DNA from: Elusimicrobiota bacterium
GTDB taxonomy: Bacteria; Elusimicrobiota; UBA8919
NCBI GenBank assembly: GCA_028718185.1
Contig: JAQUMH010000005.1
Location: 62,001-126,000, forward strand
Direction of reading: 5' to 3'
Length of the DNA: 64,000 bases
Under the pieces are notes generated by a model that searched no databases, was not told where the DNA came from, and saw nothing but the letters and a program-made list of their open reading frames with translations. A program made the translations under genes and the position numbers. Shown one piece after another: positions 1-6,772 of this stretch; within the stretch, counting starts at the first letter, position 1; each line of letters begins with the position of its first letter.

Positions 1-561
1 ATCCGAACCGTAGATGTATGTTTCAATGTTCCTATCCTTTTCATCATACTTGTATGTGATTTTCGTCATAAGACTTCCGTCTGGTTTCTGTGTGTTCTCT
101 TCAATATTATTGCCCTTTTTGTCATACTTGAAGATAGTTTTAAATTCAATACCTCCGTCTATATTACAAGTGTTTTTTTCAATCATATTACCTTTTTCGT
201 CATACTTATATATATATTTCAATATAATATTTCCATCTGATTCATAACCGTTATTTCCAATTATATTGCCCTTTTTATCATACTTGTAAGTCAATTTCAA
301 ATTAAGCCTTCCATAAATAGCGTTGTTTTCAATCATATTACCCTTATCATTAAAAACTATGTATTTATCCTTATCATAAGACCTTTGTCCCTTTTGAATT
401 TCGCCAAATTTACTAACTGCTTCATAGGAAATTTCTCGTATGGATTTAACTTTCCCTTTAAGATTAAGTTTTTTCCAGTCATTCTTTGGTGTCTTTAAGA
501 GTGAACAGGACAAGATTATTGTAGGTATAACTATGCAAAGTATTAAAATATTATTTTTCAT
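1..561 (-). CDS. Repeat lipoprotein, C-terminus beyond window
   Basis: The frame is open from ATG at 561 to the window edge, giving 187 residues with no stop. A GGGAGG ribosome binding site lies just upstream of the ATG. The first 18 residues form a lipoprotein signal ending in a lipobox (I-L-S-C, Cys19). From residue 93 the protein carries a 26-residue repeat starting K-Y-D-[KE]-K-G-N at residues 93, 119, 145 and 171. This resembles YD/RHS-like or other repetitive surface proteins, but I cannot name a family. It follows the glycosylase-like gene by 17 bases, so the two are probably co-transcribed. The function is unknown; an outer-membrane or periplasmic lipoprotein is inferred. Confidence 0.8.
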   Translation of the reverse strand, partial: MKNNILILCIVIPTIILSCSLLKTPKNDWKKLNLKGKVKSIREISYEAVSKFGEIQKGQRSYDKDKYIVFNDKGNMIENNAIYGRLNLKLTYKYDKKGNIIGNNGYESDGNIILKYIYKYDEKGNMIEKNTCNIDGGIEFKTIFKYDKKGNNIEENTQKPDGSLMTKITYKYDEKDRNIETYIYGSD

Positions 562-578
562 TATAAACCTCCCATCTC

Positions 579-1319
579 TTATTTCCCTGTTAATATCTTC
601 TGTACTTCTGTTTTCAAAGTCTCAATTCCTTTTTTATGTCTTTCTGGCCAAGAGTTAGTACTAATATTTTTTTTCATCAATATACCAGGATGCGCCATAT
701 GTATAATTTTATATGTTTTCCCATTTACATTTATTGTCCTAATTTTATAATCCAGCAATCCATTCCTTTTCGTATTTCCGCTAACACCTTCTAAAATGCC
801 TGCTACCTCATTACCTAATGTTATTATAATTTTAGGATTCGCCATTTCAATTTCTCTATATAACCATGATATACTTTTTATTGCATATTGTTCATAATTA
901 TCTCTTGTTACAATCACATGTATTTTTGATTTAAACATCTCAAATTGTAGTACATGTTCTTTTTTAAACAAAAACGTTTTGACTAAATTCGTAATCCAAC
1001 ATTGACTACGTTTTATTCCTAATGGTTTTAAAATATTTTCATCCAGCTCTTTAGCACTTTTATTGTCTACTTCTTTATTATCATCAAAAGGTTTACTAAG
1101 ATTATCTTTCGGCAATATCCTGCCATTTTTTCTTTCAAAAGCTGCGGATGGATATGCTCCGATAACAAACACTCCGTTTTCTCTTGTTTCAACAGGACAA
1201 AGAGGTTTTACCTGAATACCATTATAAAAACGATATTCCATAGGAAGCCCAATATTCTTACAGTATTTATTAATAACTTCTTTTTTGTAATCTTCAAGTT
1301 TTTCATTTCCTTCAACCAT
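579..1319 (-). CDS. Uracil-DNA glycosylase superfamily-like protein
   Basis: This 246-residue protein has the layout of the uracil-DNA glycosylase superfamily. A glycine/proline loop (V-F-V-I-G-A-Y-P-S, residues 50-58) is followed by a hydrophobic strand I-I-I-T-L-G-N (164-170) and a late H-P-G-I-L motif (210-214) at the position of the family's DNA-intercalating loop. The motif-1 loop is divergent, so catalytic activity is uncertain. The start at 1319 is chosen because a G-rich site (GGGGG) lies 7 bases upstream. The longer frame from 1382 would add a hydrophobic stretch with no ribosome binding site. A role in base excision repair is inferred from the fold only. Confidence 0.6.
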   Translation of the reverse strand: MVEGNEKLEDYKKEVINKYCKNIGLPMEYRFYNGIQVKPLCPVETRENGVFVIGAYPSAAFERKNGRILPKDNLSKPFDDNKEVDNKSAKELDENILKPLGIKRSQCWITNLVKTFLFKKEHVLQFEMFKSKIHVIVTRDNYEQYAIKSISWLYREIEMANPKIIITLGNEVAGILEGVSGNTKRNGLLDYKIRTINVNGKTYKIIHMAHPGILMKKNISTNSWPERHKKGIETLKTEVQKILTGK

Positions 1320-1493
1320 ACACAAGCCCCCAATAAAAAGTATATATAAATATAATAAACTACTGGTTTGCAAACATTTCATTTAATTCTGCTGCCTTGC
1401 TTTCCATACTTCCTTCCGGATTATTTCAGATTATTTTATCCGTTTTAGCGGCTCTTTTCATCACACACTTGCCATCTCTGTTTTCTTACTTCT

Positions 1494-1667
1494 TTATTTT
1501 AGAAACCTGTTTATTGCTCGACTAGCAGTGTCTTTATCCATTTCATGTCCCTTAGGTTTATTTCCCATCAGATGCCTTATCATTGCTCCTTTAGATTGAC
1601 CAGGATATTCGGGATTCCCAATTTTCTTCCCATGTTTCTTACATTCATACATTGGTTCCTTCGCCAT
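1494..1667 (-). CDS. Small basic protein, 57 residues
   Basis: A short frame runs from ATG (1667) to TAA (1494) behind a clear GGAG site and a plausible promoter. The product is rich in Lys, His and Gly and contains C-K-K-H-G near the N-terminus. I do not recognise a family. A promoter, a ribosome binding site and a complete frame together make it more likely to be real than chance. The composition suggests nucleic-acid binding, but this is inference. It is transcribed divergently from the FKBP lipoprotein gene. Confidence 0.55.
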   Translation of the reverse strand: MAKEPMYECKKHGKKIGNPEYPGQSKGAMIRHLMGNKPKGHEMDKDTASRAINRFLK

Positions 1668-1689
1668 TTGCTTCTCCTTGGAATCTAAC

Positions 1690-1717
1690 AGTGTACTAAA
1701 CTAGTCGGGTTTGTCAA
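1690..1717 (-). promoter_or_regulatory. Sigma70-type promoter for the 57-residue gene
   Basis: On the minus strand TTGACA (1712-1717) is separated by 16 bases from TACACT (1690-1695). The ATG at 1667 and its GGAG site follow at a normal leader length. Confidence 0.55.
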
Positions 1718-1788
1718 GACCAATTTACAGGTGTATATTTTATTTTTATTTTATATTGTAAAAAAAATAAACAAAAAAAATAAACTTC

Positions 1789-1817
1789 TTGACAACTTGA
1801 CTATATTTTTCTATAAT
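1789..1817 (+). promoter_or_regulatory. Consensus sigma70 promoter for the FKBP gene
   Basis: TTGACA (1789-1794), a 17-base spacer and TATAAT (1812-1817) form a perfect consensus promoter on the plus strand, about 80 bases upstream of the FKBP start codon. Confidence 0.8.
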
Positions 1818-1896
1818 TCTGCTTTAGCAACTGTCTAATGGCTAATGTGGATAAAATAGCCGTAGAAAAATAAGTCCCAATAAGGAGGAAACAATT

Positions 1897-2661
1897 ATGA
1901 AAAGACGTAGTTGGCAAATCGTAATGTTTTTTATTTGTTGTTTGGTGTCAAATGGATGTACTGCTTCTAAAGATACATTAACAACTCAAAAAGATAAAGT
2001 GAGTTATAGCATCGGGCAGAATATAGGAAGCAGTTTAAAAACCCAATCTATCGATGTTGATACTGATATGTTGTTTAAAGGAATTAAAGATGCCGTATCC
2101 GGAAATAAAGGATTGCTAACCGCCGATGAAATGCAGGAAGTAATGAAAACTTTTCAGCAGGAAATGGCGGCAAAACAAGCTGAATCAAGCAAAAAAATAG
2201 GTGACAAAAATAAAAAAGAAGGAGAAGAATTTTTTGCAAAAAATAAAACCAACAAAGACGTTAAAACACTACCGAGCGGATTACAATATAAGGTAATTGC
2301 TAATGGTACCGGAGCGAAACCGAAAGCAACAGATACCGTATCTGTTAATTACAAAGGAACACTTATTGATGGAACAGAATTTGACAGTTCTTATAAACGG
2401 GGACAACCGGCAACTTTTCCTATTAACGGTGTAATTAAAGGCTGGACAGAAGCGTTACAACTGATGAACGTTGGTTCAAAATGGGAATTATATATCCCTT
2501 ATCAACTCGCATATGGAGAACGCGGAGCAGGACAAAACATAGGTCCTTATTCTACGTTAATATTTACAGTTGAACTTCTTTCAATAGAAAAGGAAAGCAA
2601 TGAAGGAAAGCCAAGCATAAAACCAAGTATAAAACCAAGTATTAAGCCAAGTATTAAGTAA
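1897..2661 (+). CDS. FKBP-type peptidyl-prolyl isomerase, lipoprotein
   Basis: This 254-residue protein resembles Mip/FkpA. It has a lipoprotein signal with Cys21, an FKBP N-terminal dimerisation domain (about residues 25-125, with the typical Y-S-I-G-Q-N-I-G start) and a catalytic FKBP domain (about 137-232). It should catalyse proline cis-trans isomerisation during folding of exported proteins. An AAGGAGG site sits 8-9 bases before the ATG. The last 17 residues are a K-P-S-I tandem repeat encoded by a 12-bp DNA repeat (about 2609-2660), which lies outside the FKBP fold and may be a recent expansion. It is one of the few plus-strand genes and has its own strong promoter. Confidence 0.93.
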   Translation: MKRRSWQIVMFFICCLVSNGCTASKDTLTTQKDKVSYSIGQNIGSSLKTQSIDVDTDMLFKGIKDAVSGNKGLLTADEMQEVMKTFQQEMAAKQAESSKKIGDKNKKEGEEFFAKNKTNKDVKTLPSGLQYKVIANGTGAKPKATDTVSVNYKGTLIDGTEFDSSYKRGQPATFPINGVIKGWTEALQLMNVGSKWELYIPYQLAYGERGAGQNIGPYSTLIFTVELLSIEKESNEGKPSIKPSIKPSIKPSIK

Positions 2662-2698
2662 TACTTGCTAAAAACCTTAAGCTCTCAACAATATAATT

Positions 2699-2740
2699 TT
2701 TAACCGCTGTTAAATTTTTAAACAGGGTTATATTTTATTT
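2699..2740. terminator. Bidirectional intrinsic terminator
   Basis: An imperfect hairpin with arms at about 2701-2714 and 2717-2730 (TAACC..CTGTT against AACAGGGTTA) lies between the convergent FKBP and winged-helix genes. T-rich DNA flanks it on the plus-strand exit and A-rich DNA on the other side, so it could end transcription from both directions. Confidence 0.6.
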
Positions 2741-2941
2741 ACCGATTAAACTTATATATACTTTTTGCTGTTTCTGTTCAAATTTTACTTTACCTTCTCT
2801 GGCTAACCACCCTAATGCCATATATAAACTGCCATCATTTAAATTAGTAGCTTTTTTAATAGCATTTATCTCTACCTGACCTTTTTTATTCAAAACTTGC
2901 CAGACTTTACCGGCACTTTCACCAATTATTGGTGTCCACAT
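2735..2941 (-). CDS. Winged helix-turn-helix protein, DUF2582 type
   Basis: The 68-residue protein has the pattern of the DUF2582 winged-helix family: an N-terminal I-G-E-S-A-G-K-V-W helix, a recognition region and the conserved A-L-G-W-L-A-R-E-G-K motif (about residues 43-52) leading into the beta wing. Such proteins are small DNA-binding-like domains of unknown target. A GGGGGTG ribosome binding site precedes the ATG, and the gene has its own promoter. It ends at a terminator shared with the convergent FKBP gene and is therefore a single-gene unit. Confidence 0.8.
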   Translation of the reverse strand: MWTPIIGESAGKVWQVLNKKGQVEINAIKKATNLNDGSLYMALGWLAREGKVKFEQKQQKVYISLIGK

Positions 2942-3001
2942 ATTTTTTCACCCCCTTTATACAAAACTTCAAACTTCATAAGACATTTGTTTGCTGTCTA
3001 T

Positions 3002-3030
3002 ATTTTAACAAACTTTTCAAACTATGTCAA
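3002..3030 (-). promoter_or_regulatory. Sigma70-type promoter for the winged-helix gene
   Basis: On the minus strand TTGACA (3025-3030), a 17-base spacer and TAAAAT (3002-3007) lie about 60 bases upstream of the ATG at 2941. Confidence 0.65.
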
Positions 3031-3061
3031 TAATAACACTTAAATATGATTTCTTCTAATC

Positions 3062-4927
3062 TTAATTATATGGTAATTTCCTTAAATATGTATTCCTGTA
3101 ATATTTTTTCAATATTTCATCGTATTTATATACTTTTTCAGCCATACCTGCTGCACCTGACTGGCACAATCCGACAGCATGTCCCCAGCCCGCACCCCAA
3201 AAAACAAAATATTTAGGCAAATCTGAACTTTTACCATACCCCTCAACAATAAAATTAGTTGAGCGAAGACGACCTAATGCTACCGCACGAATAAGATTCT
3301 CTTTTTCTACTTCCACATCTCCTTCCGTGCCTTCAAAACGCAGATTACTTATATGTCCTGATGGTGCTCTTTTTACCGTGATTATTTTTTTTATTTTACC
3401 GATTTTATAAGTCCTGTTGAGCTGCTCACTGATTTCATCCTGAGTTATAACTCTAATCCACCTGCTTTCGGCATAATATGTATATTTTGAAGGCGCACAG
3501 AAAATATCCGGCGGATGTTTAATCCAGTTATCTAATTTTACAAGGTCATCGGGAAAATCTAAATTGCCGTCTACCACTCCATAAAGATACGGTTCATCAC
3601 CCCAACCTTTTAAATCCTTGGAAGATTGTGTGTGCCCGGAACAATTAGATGAATAAAGCGTATGTGCCATTTTTCCGTTATACTCTAAAATCTCACCTCG
3701 TGTTGAATCAACTGCTTTACGTGCTGAAGCGGTCTCCTGCTTTACTCCTTTATATACCTGGCAGTGCTGGTCATCACATAAATCGAACCCGCTTTTTATG
3801 TGCGGTTTTGAGATTTCCTTTTTATAAAACGCCTCTCCTCTTGCAATTACCGCTTGTGATTTAAGCGCTTCCTCCGGCCAGGAAGATATCATCTCTGAAG
3901 GTAAGACCGAATAGAGGTATTCTTCTACGTTGACTATATTTATTATCGAGAAATCCATTGTAGTTGTAGTAAAATTAACTTCAAAAAAACCGCGATACTC
4001 CCTGTCAGAAACATCAGCCCAGGCGAAACCACCCGCATATTTCACATCCTTAACGATAATTGTTGAATTTTTTAATTTCGGTTTGATAATAACCTTCCCG
4101 TATTTAAAAATATCAGAACTGTTATTCATTGAATATATTTCCTTTGGTCCGGTTTGAAACAGCATTTTGCCTTCCTTATAAACCCCGATTCCGCCATCTG
4201 ACCATAAATTTATCTCTTTAATATTACCTGAAATTCCTATCCGTAAAAGCGGGACCTTTTCCGCTTTCGGTACGGATGTAATTACTGAACTTTTTGAAAT
4301 CCTTTTCGGCGGAATAATTTCTTCCGGTTTTTTTGTAATTAATGCAAGCAAGTTTTCTTTTTGCTGCTGTGCCTCTTTAAGCTGCGGGTCTACATTTATG
4401 ATTGACGACCATTCCCTGAACGAATTATCGTATTGTTTTGTACTATAATATACCTGTGCCAATTTTAGCCGTGCTTCGATGAAATTATAGTCCAGTTTAA
4501 CGGTGTTTTTATAACTTTTTATCGCTTCGTCATAAAAACCCTGCAAATTTTTTATTTCTCCGCAAAAATATTCAGCCGCAGCACAATCTTTATTAATTTC
4601 CAGGCATATTGTAAAATAAATAAATGCTTCCTCATAATCTCCTTTCAAAAAATATGTAAATCCAAGACCAAACAAAACTTCATAATCGTTCTGGTCACAT
4701 AAAAGAAATTTCTTTAACGCTCTGCGGTAATTACCAGCTTTAAGGTGTGCCCATGCAAGGTGTTTAAGAACATCGGGGGTTTGCGGCAGTTTTTTTATAA
4801 TTTTCAGGGATTCTTCATAATTAAATTTCTGACTTTCAGAAATAGCATCGTTTAATGTTAAATTATTCTGGCTATATAGGCAGGAACTTAAAAATATAAT
4901 TAAAAAACTGAGTTTAACATATTTCAT
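3062..4927 (-). CDS. TPR-SpoIID/LytB domain lipoprotein
   Basis: This 621-residue protein starts with a lipoprotein-type signal (L-S-S-C, Cys16) and then carries tetratricopeptide repeats (about residues 30-195). The C-terminal half (about 330-615) is a SpoIID/LytB domain with the recognisable V-E-E-Y-L-Y-S-V-L-P-S-E-M region, an A-V-I-A-R segment and the final G-W-G-H-A-V-G-L-C-Q-S-G motif. SpoIID-family proteins are peptidoglycan lytic transglycosylases or amidase enhancers. In a non-sporulating Gram-negative cell a role in wall remodelling is inferred. The TPR part may scaffold partners. It lies downstream of the abiE pair with an 85-base gap. Confidence 0.88.
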   Translation of the reverse strand: MKYVKLSFLIIFLSSCLYSQNNLTLNDAISESQKFNYEESLKIIKKLPQTPDVLKHLAWAHLKAGNYRRALKKFLLCDQNDYEVLFGLGFTYFLKGDYEEAFIYFTICLEINKDCAAAEYFCGEIKNLQGFYDEAIKSYKNTVKLDYNFIEARLKLAQVYYSTKQYDNSFREWSSIINVDPQLKEAQQQKENLLALITKKPEEIIPPKRISKSSVITSVPKAEKVPLLRIGISGNIKEINLWSDGGIGVYKEGKMLFQTGPKEIYSMNNSSDIFKYGKVIIKPKLKNSTIIVKDVKYAGGFAWADVSDREYRGFFEVNFTTTTMDFSIINIVNVEEYLYSVLPSEMISSWPEEALKSQAVIARGEAFYKKEISKPHIKSGFDLCDDQHCQVYKGVKQETASARKAVDSTRGEILEYNGKMAHTLYSSNCSGHTQSSKDLKGWGDEPYLYGVVDGNLDFPDDLVKLDNWIKHPPDIFCAPSKYTYYAESRWIRVITQDEISEQLNRTYKIGKIKKIITVKRAPSGHISNLRFEGTEGDVEVEKENLIRAVALGRLRSTNFIVEGYGKSSDLPKYFVFWGAGWGHAVGLCQSGAAGMAEKVYKYDEILKKYYRNTYLRKLPYN

Positions 4928-4963
4928 ATTTTTTTGAATTTATCTGAAGCGTTCCCATTTACA

Positions 4964-5878
4964 TTATTTCCATTGCCCCGAAACACTCCACGTTTTCTTA
5001 AATTCTTTGTTACTTATACTTGCATTAATCGGCTCGACGAGAAATTTCTCTATCTCTATGGCTATAGTATGCAACTTATCCGGAGCATGTTCAATATCTC
5101 CTTTTTTCAAAAAAGCCTGCCATAATGTTTGGCGATCGGATTTTTCATTATATATTTCTTCGGCAAATAAAGGTTTACATTCTGGTAAAATAGTTTTACG
5201 ATGCTTAAATGTTTTTTTTAATGCTTCAATAATCTCCGATCCATTAAAATCAAACTGATGAATCATAACCCAAATATCATAAAAATCTTTCATACGACTG
5301 TTAAGAAGCCCAAGTTTAACCATAGCTTCAAACTTTTCACTAACTACACTTTCAATTGTGTAACCTTTAATATGAGGTTTCGGAAGATCCAAAATAGAGG
5401 GATACTCAATATTCTTAGGATTAGGATATATAATATCCCCAAACCCTACATCTATCTGCATAGAAATACGTGAACGTTCTAAAAATCCAAGAAATTTTAC
5501 TCGTACGCCCTCATAATCAGCATTTTCTTTTATCTTTTGTCCACTAACCGTTCCCGAATCAAACACAAGCCCATCCGGAACCACTGAAATATTACATACA
5601 TCTTTTACAACTTTTTCTATATGAGATACCTGATTATCAAAACGTGCTAAGAAATCTATATCAAGTGTAGTCCGTCTCTCTGGTATCTGCCAAACCGTAA
5701 ACATCAAAGCACCTTTTAAAATAAACTTATTGGTATATTTAGAGCAACTAAATCTATAAAGGAATCTTTCCATACCATAATATTGCAGAATTTCTGAAAA
5801 TGGACGATTAGTCTCTTTTGCTTTACTCTGGAGACGGGCTCGTATAGATGCTTCTATATTTTTAACATTTTCTTTCAT
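4964..5878 (-). CDS. abiEii: AbiEii-type nucleotidyltransferase toxin
   Basis: This 304-residue protein has the four nucleotidyltransferase motifs of the AbiEii toxin family: G-A-L-M-F followed by D73-x-D75 (motif I), D-V-G-F-G-D at 143-148 (motif II), E-K-F at 181-183 and R-x-K-D-F-Y-D-I at about 195-202 (motifs III-IV). Known members are GTP-binding NTP transferases that arrest growth and give abortive phage resistance. All expected catalytic acidic residues are visible, so it is probably active. The ATG overlaps the stop of the antitoxin gene by four bases (ATGA), which is typical of coupled translation. Confidence 0.9.
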   Translation of the reverse strand: MKENVKNIEASIRARLQSKAKETNRPFSEILQYYGMERFLYRFSCSKYTNKFILKGALMFTVWQIPERRTTLDIDFLARFDNQVSHIEKVVKDVCNISVVPDGLVFDSGTVSGQKIKENADYEGVRVKFLGFLERSRISMQIDVGFGDIIYPNPKNIEYPSILDLPKPHIKGYTIESVVSEKFEAMVKLGLLNSRMKDFYDIWVMIHQFDFNGSEIIEALKKTFKHRKTILPECKPLFAEEIYNEKSDRQTLWQAFLKKGDIEHAPDKLHTIAIEIEKFLVEPINASISNKEFKKTWSVSGQWK

Positions 5879-6477
5879 AGCATGGCTTCCAATATCGGCT
5901 TTATTATACTATCAACCCGGCAGATCTTTGCAAACTGCATAATCTCTTTCGGTTCTACCCCTTTTTCTTTAACAGCAATTCTCATTGCATCTCGGGCAAC
6001 GTCCATACCTATTTTGTTACGGAATTTAAAACAATCGGCGACTGTCTTTGCGAGATTATAAAATTTAATCTTATGTCCTTCTATTTCATGTTCTTCAATG
6101 CCTGATTCCCATGCTTTCTGTTTAAAACGATAAAATCTTACAGGAGGATATTTAATTATATTAGCATGCGCATATTCCGGAATGGCAATATCAACACGAT
6201 TAGGTATCTCGCTTGTTGCTTCATGAAAAGCAAGTGCTGAAATAAGACAAATAACTCCTTTCGGCGATTGAAGTGCTACAGAAACAATATCAGGATAAGA
6301 ACTAATTGTATAGTCAGTCAGTTGATAAAGACCCCGTGCAATTTTTTCAATCTTTTTTTCTTTTTCAAGTGCAATAATAGAATCGGAATGAAATCCATTC
6401 TTTAGAATAGTAGAAAATCTTACGATTCCACCATGGTTCTTAAAAAAACTTATAAGTTCATTTGTTCTTGTTTTCAT
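5875..6477 (-). CDS. abiEi: AbiEi-type antitoxin and autorepressor
   Basis: The 200-residue protein matches the AbiEi antitoxin layout: an N-terminal winged-helix domain (about residues 1-60, beginning with helices and the G-G-I-V-R-F-S-T turn), then the AbiEi antitoxin domain with the F-H-E-A-T-S-E-I-P and T-V-A-D-C-F-K-F-R-N-K segments. In known type IV systems AbiEi neutralises AbiEii and represses its own promoter through inverted repeats. Here an 11-bp inverted repeat covers the predicted -10 box, which fits this model. The gene is first in a two-gene operon. Confidence 0.88.
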   Translation of the reverse strand: MKTRTNELISFFKNHGGIVRFSTILKNGFHSDSIIALEKEKKIEKIARGLYQLTDYTISSYPDIVSVALQSPKGVICLISALAFHEATSEIPNRVDIAIPEYAHANIIKYPPVRFYRFKQKAWESGIEEHEIEGHKIKFYNLAKTVADCFKFRNKIGMDVARDAMRIAVKEKGVEPKEIMQFAKICRVDSIIKPILEAML

Positions 6478-6496
6478 ATTAAATACCAGTAGATAT

Positions 6497-6524
6497 TATA
6501 TATACTTATTGACAAGTATATATA
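6497..6524. promoter_or_regulatory. Inverted-repeat operator of abiE
   Basis: Perfect 11-bp arms (6497-6507 and 6514-6524, core TATATACTT / AAGTATATA) are separated by 6 bases. The right arm contains the -10 box of the abiE promoter, so a bound dimer would block RNA polymerase. This fits known AbiEi autoregulation. Confidence 0.65.
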
Positions 6525-6543
6525 TTTTATACGCCAATGTCAA
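6515..6543 (-). promoter_or_regulatory. abiE promoter
   Basis: On the minus strand TTGACA (6538-6543) and TATACT (6515-6520) are spaced by exactly 17 bases. The predicted start is near 6508, about 30 bases before the abiEi ATG. Confidence 0.7.
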
Positions 6544-6772
6544 TGGTTTTTTTAATCTGGATGTTTACTTGTTCTATAAAATCGGTTTTTGTATCGGCTT
6601 CTGTGTACTGGGATATTTTTTCGGCAGATTTTCTGATTTGTATTTTTCTACGAGCCACTACAAATTATGTGAGATAGCTCCTCCACTAATGCTTTGGCGG
6701 ACTAGAATCTCACCGCTACATTAAAGACATGGGTGGGCAAGCCCACCCCTACGCGGACAGGCATATGATTTT
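6544..6772. repeat. Non-coding spacer with CTAC-tailed palindrome
   Basis: The gap between abiE and uvrA holds no convincing gene. A plus-strand frame here lacks a ribosome binding site and any recognisable sequence. At 6731-6748 a perfect palindrome GGGTGGGC-AA-GCCCACCC is followed by CTAC. It resembles palindromes at 12362 and 17505-17655 and belongs to a small repeat family. Confidence 0.55.

Noticed and set aside
4964-6477. AbiE pair as part of a larger defence island
   Set aside because: Its neighbours are a SpoIID-type protein and uvrA, with no other defence genes in the window.
6509-6724. Plus-strand frame of 71 residues in the abiE-uvrA spacer
   Set aside because: It lacks a ribosome binding site, overlaps the abiE operator and ends in a palindrome repeat. 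No family pattern is visible.
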